Assembly (NCBI RefSeq): GCF_003026395.1 | Contig: NZ_PYOO01000003.1 | Coordinates: forward strand, 124,001-188,000 | DNA: 64,000 nt | Reading direction: 5' to 3' | Source: Photobacterium iliopiscarium | GTDB lineage: Bacteria > Pseudomonadota > Gammaproteobacteria > Enterobacterales > Vibrionaceae | Shown: positions 8,506 to 17,818 of the stretch, piece by piece | How the letters are laid out: every line of letters starts with the position of its first letter | Position numbering within the stretch: the stretch's first letter is position 1 | The notes under the pieces: generated by a model | The model's database searches: none | What the model was told of the DNA's origin: nothing | The model's input: the letters and a program-made list of their open reading frames with translations, nothing else | Made by a program: the position numbers and the translations under genes

Positions 8506-9120
8506 CTACTTACTCTTAATACAATTTTGATAGTTTACTATTTTTTGAAGAATAATACTTTCATCTCTAGGTGCTCCATTTAATAATTTCGCGTAGCTCC
8601 GGCCTGGGTGAATAGTATCCCATTCTGATGGTTGCTGGTTGTAACGACCAGCGCCGGGGGCATTAATCCCAAACCCATCTATATATGAATTCCACAGAGG
8701 ACTGTACTGTCTGATTAAATAGGACTCAATTGTACTAATCATATCTGTAGCAATACCCTCGATAATCATGAACCTACATAAGAATTCACTCTCATTCAGA
8801 TTTTCGGCTTGTTTAATGCTACTTAGGTGTTTAGTTAGTCTATTTCTTAGTTGTTTTCCTGCACTATTTTGTCTACCTTGTCTTGAACCCGTTGGAACAG
8901 CCTTACCAATGTAAATAGGGTACATTGGAGATAAATAACTGTCATAACAAGTATTCACTGTAGATTTCAAAAAAAGTGCATAAACTCCAGCACCTTCAAA
9001 ATTTGGTAAATTGTCTAATTGATGAAATGGGGATTTGTCAAAGAACTCAAATGTTGGTTTTATAATAGCCTCAATAGACTCATTTGATATCTTTGCAATA
9101 TGTTGATTAATGTCGAACAA
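8506..9120 (-). CDS. Type II restriction endonuclease, Eco29kI-like GIY-YIG family
   Basis: Cleaves unmethylated invading DNA. A GIY-YIG nuclease core is visible: GAGVYALF, PIYIGKAVPTGSR, the helix NRLTKH and IESYLIRQYSPLWN. The pattern matches the catalytic residues known for R.Eco29kI (two Tyr, then Arg and His four apart, then Glu and Asn twelve apart). The following DGFGINAPGAGRYNQQ and DTIHPGR segments also resemble Eco29kI. The start chosen is TTG 9120, because AAGGAAG stands six bases before it and the resulting 204 residues put the first catalytic Tyr at about 47, near Tyr49 of Eco29kI. A longer GTG form from 9201 lacks a clear ribosome-binding site. No controller (C) protein gene is seen. 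Confidence 0.87.
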   Translation of the reverse strand: MFDINQHIAKISNESIEAIIKPTFEFFDKSPFHQLDNLPNFEGAGVYALFLKSTVNTCYDSYLSPMYPIYIGKAVPTGSRQGRQNSAGKQLRNRLTKHLSSIKQAENLNESEFLCRFMIIEGIATDMISTIESYLIRQYSPLWNSYIDGFGINAPGAGRYNQQPSEWDTIHPGRSYAKLLNGAPRDESIILQKIVNYQNCIKSK

Positions 9121-9281
9121 ACGTAACTTCCTTAAATAATGTGTGCAGAGTTTAAATAGGTCTTTAATTCCATTATTGATCAATCTATTAGTGCAAGACA
9201 CTGAACGTCGATTTTAAGTTAAACGAAGCTTTGAAAAAACTAATTTTATTTATTTTTCCGTTAGAGCCCCTACTTATCGAA

Positions 9282-9315
9282 AATCCCAAATAGGCCTATC
9301 GAACTATTTGGGATT
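9282..9315. repeat. Inverted repeat upstream of the R-M operon
   Basis: Perfect 12-bp arms AATCCCAAATAG / CTATTTGGGATT with a 10-base loop. There is no T-run on either side. It lies about 160 bases upstream of the endonuclease start, between it and the insertion sequence. It could be an operator, a transcript hairpin or an old junction; the function is unknown. Confidence 0.55.
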
Positions 9316-9389
9316 AACGTAAATAAGATTTAATCTAAAATAGCTGAATTTAACATATGCTATCTAATGTGATCCGATTCTGTAGCCCC

Positions 9390-10935
9390 CAAGGCAAAGT
9401 GTCTCTTTTCTGCAAAGCTAAAATGTCCTGTTTTTCTATAGTGATCAGTATCTGCTGATCAATTTGAGTTAAACAAAATATGTTGGTTACCATGAATGAC
9501 AAAGAGATATTTCGCTTAGGTACAATTCGTGATATTTGTGAAAAACGAATCAAACGTAAAGATGCTGCACAGCTTCTTAATGTCAGCGTTCGTCAGGTTC
9601 AACGATTAATAACACGCTATCGAGATCTCGGTGCTGTTGGTTTGGTTCATCAACGTCGCGGACAATCACCAGGCAATAAAATTAATGCTGATATGCGTCA
9701 TCAATGTTTAAACCTCATCCACGAATATTATTCAGACTTCGGACCCACATTAGCGCGTGAAAAACTGATTGAACGCCACGACCTTAAGATCAGATTAGAA
9801 ACCTTACGCCAATGGATGATCGCTGATGGTCTTTGAGTTCCACATTTCAAACGTAAGCCTTGCGTTTATCAACCTCGTTATCGTCGCGATTGTTATTGTG
9901 AGTTAATTCAGATAGATGGTTCACATCATGATTGGTTTGAAGACCGCAGCGACAAATGTTGTTTGTTGGTTTTCATTGATGATGCTACCGGAAAACTGAT
10001 GAACTTGCGGTTTAGTGAAACAGAATCTGCGTTTGATTACATGGTGACAACGCGCGAATATGTTGAGCAACATGGCAAGCCCACTGCTTTTTACAGCGAT
10101 CGACATGCGGTGTTTCATGTCAGTAAACGGGATGCAAAAACAAACCGCATGACTCAGTTTGGTCGTGTATTGCATGAGTTAAACATTGAATTGATTTGCG
10201 CAAATAGCTCTCAAGCCAAAGGCCGTGTTGAACGTGCCAATAAAACATTACAAGATCGCTTAGTCAAAGAAATGCGATTACAACACATTGATAATATTGA
10301 ACAAGCTAATGTATGGCTCCCCGACTTTATTGCTGATTTTAACCATCGTTTTGCTAAAGCTGCTCAATATCCTAAAAACATGCATCGACCATTACGAGAA
10401 TCAGTAGATGAATTACATGATATTTTTGCATGGCAAGAGCCAAGAAAAGTATCAAAATCACTGACATTTCAATACGACAAAGTTATCTATTTAATTGATC
10501 CAACCGAAGAAAATCAACGGCTTGTGCATCAAGTCGTTAAGGTTCTTGATCGCCCAGATGGCACTATCGCGATCCAATATGGTCACCGAAAATTGGGTTT
10601 TAAAGTGTTTGATAAACTCGAAGACGTTGACCAAGATCAGATAATTGATAACAAACGTTTGGGTGCAGTATTAAAATTTGCCCAAGCAAAACAGCAACAA
10701 TATGACCAACAACAAAAGCGTAGTCGCAGTAAAAGCGCCCCTAAACGTACAGCCCAACAACGGGCAATCCGTCAACTTGAAGAAATGAATCCAGTGCTAG
10801 TTCACCCAGAACAATTTAGACCGAGCACCAGAAAAAAGCCCTGACTTCCCTACTCTATAATCCATTTTTACCACAATGAACTATCTTAAAAGGAGACATT
10901 TTAATCGGGGAATAATGAGGACATTTTAAACTGGG
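9390..10935 (+). mobile_element. Insertion sequence (ISNCY-like), inactivated
   Basis: A transposase reading frame occupies 9480-10844. Related short motifs stand at both ends in opposite orientation: GTGTCTCTTTTC and AAAATGTCCTGTTTTT on the left (9400-9435), AAAAGGAGACATTTT and GAGGACATTTTAAA on the right (10888-10930). They look like subterminal transposase-binding repeats. Exact tips and target duplication could not be fixed by eye, so the boundaries are approximate. The transposase has an internal stop, so the copy should not move on its own. Confidence 0.7.
9480..10844 (+). pseudogene. DDE transposase with an internal TGA stop
   Basis: Two open stretches in the same frame (9480-9836 and 9837 onward) are separated only by TGA at 9834-9836, after the residues DGL and before VPHFKRKP. 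A tryptophan (TGG) is expected at this place in related transposases, so one G-to-A change explains the break. The first part is a Helix-turn-helix (RKDAAQLLNVSVRQVQRLI). The second is an integrase/DDE core: IQIDGSHHDWF with the first Asp, TAFYSDRHAVF with the second, and SQAKGRVERANKTLQDRL with the Glu. Full length with the stop bridged is about 454 residues from ATG 9480, or 450 from ATG 9492. Family assignment (ISNCY type) is from resemblance only. Confidence 0.8.
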
Positions 10936-11112
10936 AAAGACAACGTGATCTCAATTCATACAAAAAATATCGATTTGGTCATGTTTTAATAAGCTTTATC
11001 CATAGAAATCAGTCAAAACATTACGTTGTTATTTTGTTACTTAGATTAACAATAACGATAATACACATTTAGTGATATTTAACGGACAGAAGCCATAAAA
11101 AGATAAAATTAA

Positions 11113-11670
11113 CCCTACAACGCATGAGTAGTAGATTCCCTATCTCGTTCGTAACCTCACTGTAGGGAATGACGTGGTTAGTTTGGCATTCACTCAGCTC
11201 ATTATTCACATCTCGGATGTTAAGGCACGAGGCTATCCGGAATCTACTCACCGCGTGATTGAACCTTAAAGACGTCAATGAAAATACGCTATAGCCCCAA
11301 TGAAAACACTGACTCTACGACATGCGGACAGTAGATTCCCTATCGCCCTCGCGGGCATTCACTGTAGGGAATGACAGGGGGTTAGTTTGGCATTCATTAT
11401 AAGGAATGATAATGTTAGTTTTGGCATTAACTATAAGAAATGGCGAGGGAAAGGCTTGGCATTCACTTAGCCCATTATTCACATCTCGGATGTTAAGGCA
11501 CGAGGCTATCCGGGATCTACTCACTGCATGATTGAGCCTCAAAGACACCAGTGAAAATACGCTAGAATCCCACCGAAAACGCTAACTCTACGACACGCGG
11601 ACAGTAGATTCCCTATCTCGTTCGTAACCTCACTGTAGGGAATGACGGGATTGGGGCTTGGCATTTACTC
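11113..11670. repeat. Composite repeat array, three copies (REP-like hairpins with a shared spacer)
   Basis: Three hairpin modules ATTCCCTA ... TAGGGAAT stand at 11135-11170, 11335-11372 and 11608-11643, each preceded by a CTAC-ACGC-like lead and followed by GAC. Between copies 1-2 and 2-3 the same roughly 145-bp spacer is repeated (about 11187-11330 and 11458-11603), including CATCTCGGATGTTAAGGCAC. The middle hairpin carries its own inner stem GCCC-TCGC-GGGC. Copy 2 has an extra 70-base segment with further GGCATTMACTATAAG-like half repeats. The ends resemble the widespread GTCATTCCC...GGGAATCTA intergenic repeats of gammaproteobacteria. No reading frame here looks real. Confidence 0.85.
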
Positions 11671-11801
11671 ATGCTTTTTTCGAATAAATAACAAAAATAT
11701 GACTCGCAGTCTCATCTATAACATCGAGTGATAAATAAATAACACTACAAGTGATAAAATTATCGTTAAATAAACTCATACAAAATAAGTTGAGAGACAA
11801 C

Positions 11802-12359
11802 ATGACTGAATTTGAAAAGATGTTGGCAGGCAAAGACTTTGATGCGGGCTCAGATTGTATTGAGCGTATTCGTCAACATGCTTTAAATCTATTGCAGACT
11901 ATTAACCAAAATACAGATGACTCTCAACGTAATGAGCTATTTCAACAGTTAATGGGCACTATTTCGCCATCAAGTATTGTCCGCTCACCATTTTATTGTG
12001 AGTTTGGTAAAACGATCTCGATTGGAGAAAATACTTACATCAACATGAATGTCACCATGTTAGATGGTGCTAAAATCACGATTGGTAACAATGTTTTAAT
12101 TGGCCCAAATACACAATTTTACTGTGCTAGTCATGACTTAAACTATCGCAATCGCCGCAACTGGGCAGCCATCTGGGATTCGATTACAATTGAAAATGAT
12201 GTATGGGTGGGTGGCAATGTAGTGATCAACCAAGGTGTGACCATTGGCGCGCGCTCTGTTATTGCGGCTAACTCAGTGGTTAATTGCGATGTACCGCCAG
12301 ATTCACTCTATGGTGGCACACCTGCGAAATTAATCAGAATTATCCATGAGAACCAATAA
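11802..12359 (+). CDS. Sugar O-acetyltransferase, maltose/galactoside acetyltransferase (LacA/Maa) family
   Basis: A 185-residue left-handed beta-helix acetyltransferase that moves acetyl from acetyl-CoA to a sugar hydroxyl. An N-terminal Maa-type helix region (MTEFEKMLAGKDFDAGSD) precedes hexapeptide repeats: GKTISIGENTYINMNVTMLD, KITIGNNVLIGPNT, DSITIENDVWVGGNVVINQG and VTIGARSVIAANSVV, ending in YGGTPAKLIRII. His111 in CASHDL is the likely catalytic base. ATG 11802 is preferred over GTG 11751, because GAGAG precedes it and the Maa-family start aligns. The acceptor sugar is not determined. It stands alone just behind the repeat array. Confidence 0.85.
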   Translation: MTEFEKMLAGKDFDAGSDCIERIRQHALNLLQTINQNTDDSQRNELFQQLMGTISPSSIVRSPFYCEFGKTISIGENTYINMNVTMLDGAKITIGNNVLIGPNTQFYCASHDLNYRNRRNWAAIWDSITIENDVWVGGNVVINQGVTIGARSVIAANSVVNCDVPPDSLYGGTPAKLIRIIHENQ

Positions 12360-12420
12360 CCTATCTGCATTTTCTAAGAATATTAGCAGATCTGATTCGC
12401 TATAAGGTTTACGTATCGCA

Positions 12421-12442
12421 ATACCGCCACTATAAGCGGTAT
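12421..12442. terminator. Hairpin between convergent genes (shared hairpin, copy 3)
   Basis: 7-bp stem ATACCGC / GCGGTAT with an 8-base loop. It lies 61 bases after the acetyltransferase and 16 bases after the stop of the minus-strand membrane protein gene. The arm matches the hairpins at 6465 and 7248. Confidence 0.5.
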
Positions 12443-12458
12443 TTAATATCAAATGCTT

Positions 12459-12848
12459 TTATTCAGCTAAAAATGGCATAAATGTTCGCAACAATAAAAC
12501 AAAAAAAACACCCAAGCCTAAAACAATATATGAGTTTTGCTTAAACTGTTCGCGATAACGATCAACGATAAAAACACGAACATATAGAAAAATAATACTC
12601 ACCATTAATAGTATTGGAATTTCAATTAGATGGCTCAAACTTTGATGTCCATATCCAACAGAAACCAAACAAGTCCAAACCAACAGCAATACTATTGGTA
12701 AGCAAATATCACTCCAATAAAGTGCATTCCTTCTTTTCGCATTAACCCACGCTAAAGACGCTACACCTACATAAATAAATAAAATTAAACCAAAAATCAA
12801 TAAACCGTCAATAACCAATACCTCTGAAAAAACACCGATAATTCGCAC
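12459..12848 (-). CDS. Small integral membrane protein, function unknown
   Basis: 129 residues with four predicted membrane helices: about 11-33 (VLVIDGLLIFGLILFIYVGV), 46-63, 75-95 and 107-125. A short basic loop AKRRNALYWSD follows helix 1, and VDRYREQFKQ separates helices 3 and 4. The start is GTG 12848 with GAAG six bases upstream; no in-frame ATG lies near. I do not recognise the family. The neighbours (acetyltransferase converging, EamA exporter behind) give no functional link. Stop-to-hairpin spacing of 16 bases supports a real transcript end. Confidence 0.65.
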   Translation of the reverse strand: MRIIGVFSEVLVIDGLLIFGLILFIYVGVASLAWVNAKRRNALYWSDICLPIVLLLVWTCLVSVGYGHQSLSHLIEIPILLMVSIIFLYVRVFIVDRYREQFKQNSYIVLGLGVFFVLLLRTFMPFLAE

Positions 12849-13050
12849 TACTCACTTCAAGTCTTTATTCATACCCAAAGTACCAATTGCGTCGTGTTTT
12901 GATACATTTTATCTGGAGATAATAAATCACGTTTGTAATAAACCACAATACGCATTTAATAATATTTAGCACTATATGCAATTAACATGATACCCATGCT
13001 TTTCATTTCAGCACTCATCAGCTATTAATGACGGTAATAGAAGATGAATC

Positions 13051-13968
13051 TTAATTACTGTTCGCTGTTTTTAGAATAGAACGCTGCTTGAAAATACCTT
13101 TTGGTACTTTGGTCAATAAAATACCCACAAGAAGAGGTAACATCATTATCAAAGATTGTTGAGACAACGCTTCTCCATTGATATAACTAGAAATAAATAG
13201 CGCAACTACAGGGAAAATCAGAAAACAGATAGACGCTTTAAAAGGGGTTGATACCTGCACCAGTTTAAAATACGCAACAATACCGCCAACACTCGCCACA
13301 AAGCCAAGATAAACAACTGCTGAAATTGAATCCCAACTAAAGGCTTCAACATTTACGTTTTCACTCACCGTTGAAACGGCAAATAAAAATAGAGAAGCAA
13401 TCAAACTCGGCAGTGCGTTGTAGGTTAGCACTTCAATACCTTTGCAGTGCTTTTGAACCAGCACATACATAACAGCGTGCATAGCAACAGCTACGCCTAA
13501 ACAAACCGTACCAATAAGATAATCATCGCTTCCCATCTTCATTTCATTGGCAAGAATTAAACATAAACTCACAACGGCTGTAATTAACCCGAATATTTGG
13601 TGCTTTGCCAGTCTTAAACCAAGGAATAAACCGGACATCAGCATTACCGCAACGGGCATATTGGCAAAGATTATCGATGCTAAACCAGAAGATATGTATT
13701 GCTCACCAAAGATCATCAACGTAAACGGAATCGCGAAGTACATCAATGCGACAATAAACAACCATCGACGCTTACCTTTTGGAAAGAGTAATGGTTGGTT
13801 GAGGATCTTTGCCAAAAGCACGAGTAAAGGTGCTGCCAGTAAAAAACGTAGCGCGGTGGCAAAAATAGGAGGAATAGAATTCAATGCAACTTCCATCGCA
13901 AACCACGTCGTTCCCCAAATTAAACAAACAGAGATAAAAAGAAAGATAGTAAGTAGCTTTGAATTCAT
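13051..13968 (-). CDS. EamA/DMT-family metabolite exporter
   Basis: 305 residues with ten hydrophobic helices arranged as two EamA repeats of the drug/metabolite transporter superfamily. The first repeat has the typical start LLTIFLFISVCLIWGTTWFA with the WGTTW motif, and GLASIIFANMPVAVMLMS closes it. The second repeat contains VAVAMHAVMYVLVQKH and GIVAYFKLVQVSTPFKASI, ending ISSYINGE and LPLLVGILL. Members export amino acids, sugars or other metabolites; the substrate here is unknown. ATG 13968 is followed directly by the first helix. No operon partner is visible. Confidence 0.88.
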   Translation of the reverse strand: MNSKLLTIFLFISVCLIWGTTWFAMEVALNSIPPIFATALRFLLAAPLLVLLAKILNQPLLFPKGKRRWLFIVALMYFAIPFTLMIFGEQYISSGLASIIFANMPVAVMLMSGLFLGLRLAKHQIFGLITAVVSLCLILANEMKMGSDDYLIGTVCLGVAVAMHAVMYVLVQKHCKGIEVLTYNALPSLIASLFLFAVSTVSENVNVEAFSWDSISAVVYLGFVASVGGIVAYFKLVQVSTPFKASICFLIFPVVALFISSYINGEALSQQSLIMMLPLLVGILLTKVPKGIFKQRSILKTANSN

Positions 13969-14249
13969 AATATTCCCTTATTAATAATTATTTAAATCAT
14001 CGCCTTGTAGCGCGATAATAATGCATTACAGTATAGGGACGTAATCAGGGAAATAAATTTCATTTACATCTACAATTAAAACAATTTATAGAAAACTATT
14101 CTATTTAAAACAAATAAGTTGTAAATGTTTTCCACAAAAATCAAAAACGATAAAGACATTATTCTTTATAAGGTCTATTGGGTGGTATTAAATATCGATG
14201 AAATTATGGGACTTATAGAAGAAAGACAGCAACATAAAAAGAATAAATT
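13969..14249. other. Intergenic stretch upstream of the EamA gene
   Basis: AT-rich. It presumably holds the minus-strand promoter of the exporter. A 70-codon frame on the plus strand (14125-14337) has no ribosome-binding site or recognisable composition and is not supported. Confidence 0.45.
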
Positions 14250-14274
14250 AAGGGCACATGATGTGCCCTTTTAT
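14250..14274. terminator. Bidirectional-looking hairpin behind the nucleotidase gene
   Basis: AAGGGCAC / GTGCCCTT stem (up to 10 bp if closed fully) followed by TTTT on the plus strand and TTAATTT on the minus strand. It is 47 bases behind the minus-strand nucleotidase stop. Confidence 0.65.
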
Positions 14275-14316
14275 AGCGTACTTAATATAATACAACCAAC
14301 AACCGCAATGGATAAA

Positions 14317-16107
14317 TTAGTGCGTATTACGGGTTAAATCAGCTTCTGTTAATGCCGCAGTATTGGTGTAACGACCATTATCAATACTTGGTAATGCAAC
14401 CTTGCCGCTATTAACCAGTTTAGCGATACGTTGTTGATCAGCTTTAGAGGTTGATAAGCCAATAACCGACCAATCATTTTCAGTTTTACCTGTAATATGG
14501 CCTTTTTTAACATCACGAATATAACGCATGGTTAATTGACGAACGGTGCCAGCTTCAGTGCCGTAATGGGCTTTTGAATCAAACAGCACCTTAAATTTAT
14601 GGCCTTCAAGTACCCCACCTTTTTTCGTTAAATGTCCCATACGGTAGCTATTCATGCCTAAATTAATAGTTTGTGCATCCGTAATCGGTTTACCGTTCAT
14701 TTTAAGGTTGGTAATACGATGACCTGCCGCTTTGGTTAAATCAATTTGGTAAGTGACGCCACCGAAAATGTCGTGGGTACTGTATTTTGATGAACGACGT
14801 TTAGCATCAAAGCTGTAAGTAAGATCAGTAGGCTTAACACTATTGAAATACCCCGCTGACCATTCCATATAGGTTTTTAAATCTTTCCCTGTCATTTCAT
14901 AAACCGTGTATTCACCACCTGCGTATTCATAGTTAAAGTTAATATCTTTAACTTTAATATCGCCGACAGGTAACGATGGATTCATATTATCAAGGTGAAC
15001 CGCAATCACATTGGCTTGCGGAGCAAAATAAAAACCAACTTCTTGGAAAAGTGACGTTAATCCAGAGTCATGCAATTGGCTATCAGGAATACCTTTAATG
15101 GTATTTTGTGGCACCAGATCTTGACCCTCTAATTGGCCGATAACTTTATTCGCATCTTGCTGAAGCTTATGATGATAAGGCTTAAAGATAGTTTCCATCG
15201 TTGGGTCTGATGGTAATTTATTCATATTATAAGTGAAGCTATCTTTATTGATTAGGGTGTATTTACCCTGTGCATCTTTTTTGAAATTCAAATCAATGCG
15301 AGATAACGCGCGACCATATTTATACGGTTCAGTAATAATAACCCCATTGATCATCGCCTTATCTACTTTAACGTGCATATGACCAGCAACAATGGCGGCT
15401 AACTCTGGGTTGGCACGTGCAATATCACCTACGCCAGTATCGGCAATGTTATTTTCGTTATCAATACCCATATGTGCCACTAAAATGATGGCATCGGTTT
15501 TATCTTTAATTTGGGTAATAACTTTTTTAACTTCCAGACTTGGGTTACTAAAGGTCAGATCTTGCAAGCGATCACTGCCATTAGCAAAAGCGGCGATCAT
15601 TGGTGTATCCATACCAATGATGCCAATTTTGACACCCTTACGTTCAACAATTTTATAAGACGGTAAAAAAGGAGAGGTTGCATTATGGAAAATATTACCG
15701 GCGAGTGGCGTTCCGTTAAACGTTGTAATGGTATTTTTAAGTACTTTTAAACCAAAATCAAATTCATGATTACCTAACACATAGGCGTCATACTTCAACT
15801 GATTAAAGCCTAACATCATTGGGCTAATTGGATCGTTTTTAAAGGTTTCGATATTATTGCCCTGAATCGCATCACCCGCATCGACTAATATAATCTCAGG
15901 ATCTTGCTTTCTTAGCTCGCCAACTTTGGTCGCTATTTGGCTTAAACTGCCGGATAAGTTAGGTTTATCGGTGGTGTAATCCCAAGGAATAAATCGCCCA
16001 TGAAGATCTGATGTGCCTAAAATTGTAATATCGACTTGTTCTGCATAAACAGATTGTGAACTGACTAAAAGGGAAAATAATACTGTTTTATAAATGTTCT
16101 TATTCAT
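14317..16107 (-). CDS. Periplasmic 5'-nucleotidase / cyclic-nucleotide phosphodiesterase family protein
   Basis: 596 residues with a cleavable signal peptide (MNKNIYKTVLFSLLVSSQ, cut after VYA). The N-terminal metallophosphoesterase domain has the metal-binding motifs TILGTSDLHGR, DAGDAIQG, GNHEFDFG, ILVAHMG and AGHMHVK. The C-terminal 5-nucleotidase domain (about residues 330-520) contains GGEYTVYEMTGKDLKTYMEW and the substrate-stacking region FGGVTYQIDL. This architecture is shared by UshA (5'-nucleotidase/UDP-sugar hydrolase) and CpdB (2',3'-cyclic phosphodiesterase/3'-nucleotidase). The sequence does not decide between them, though the style is nearer the CpdB/YfkN side. The role is salvage of extracellular nucleotides in the periplasm. 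It is a single gene with its own hairpin behind. Confidence 0.85.
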   Translation of the reverse strand: MNKNIYKTVLFSLLVSSQSVYAEQVDITILGTSDLHGRFIPWDYTTDKPNLSGSLSQIATKVGELRKQDPEIILVDAGDAIQGNNIETFKNDPISPMMLGFNQLKYDAYVLGNHEFDFGLKVLKNTITTFNGTPLAGNIFHNATSPFLPSYKIVERKGVKIGIIGMDTPMIAAFANGSDRLQDLTFSNPSLEVKKVITQIKDKTDAIILVAHMGIDNENNIADTGVGDIARANPELAAIVAGHMHVKVDKAMINGVIITEPYKYGRALSRIDLNFKKDAQGKYTLINKDSFTYNMNKLPSDPTMETIFKPYHHKLQQDANKVIGQLEGQDLVPQNTIKGIPDSQLHDSGLTSLFQEVGFYFAPQANVIAVHLDNMNPSLPVGDIKVKDINFNYEYAGGEYTVYEMTGKDLKTYMEWSAGYFNSVKPTDLTYSFDAKRRSSKYSTHDIFGGVTYQIDLTKAAGHRITNLKMNGKPITDAQTINLGMNSYRMGHLTKKGGVLEGHKFKVLFDSKAHYGTEAGTVRQLTMRYIRDVKKGHITGKTENDWSVIGLSTSKADQQRIAKLVNSGKVALPSIDNGRYTNTAALTEADLTRNTH

Positions 16108-16325
16108 TACTTGAATGACTCATCCGTTGATTTAAACCGTACATGGCATAAGAGCACAATTATACACAATCAACATATTAATATTCCTGAGATGCATAAC
16201 AATTATGTAATTTATATTTAGAAATGAGGCAATAAATGGCATCGTTGTTAATTCCGATACTCGCCGTCTCTAATCCTCGCCCCTAAAAACCTCTCCCCCT
16301 TACACCTCACCACCTTGCTTCCATA

Positions 16326-16355
16326 AAAAAACCCAGCCTTATCGACTGGGTTTTT
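16326..16355 (-). terminator. Rho-independent terminator of serS
   Basis: AAAACCCAG / CTGGGTTTT stem with a 9-base loop. On the minus strand the stem runs into a run of seven T. It is 31 bases behind the serS stop. Confidence 0.92.
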
Positions 16356-16384
16356 AAGCTACATGCTTAGTGCAGTATCAGTGA

Positions 16385-17707
<1,323 letters not shown>

Positions 17708-17818
17708 TTAATAGTCTGAAATGCGCGTTATTTAGGCATTTCTTATTAAAATAGTTATAGTTGGGAGGCAATGATAACGAATTATTGCCAATCACTTAAC
17801 GATACCCAAAAAGCCTTA

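Noticed and set aside
9834..9836. Selenocysteine or programmed readthrough at the transposase TGA
   Set aside because: No selenocysteine-insertion-like hairpin was noted and a Trp codon is expected; a simple nonsense change is more likely.
11113..11670. CRISPR array
   Set aside because: Repeats are long, few and contain hairpins; the spacers are themselves repeated and no cas gene is near. The 7-bp and 48-bp tandem repeats are also not CRISPR.
14125..14337. 70-codon plus-strand frame before the nucleotidase
   Set aside because: No ribosome-binding site, runs through a terminator hairpin into the nucleotidase gene, and composition is not protein-like.
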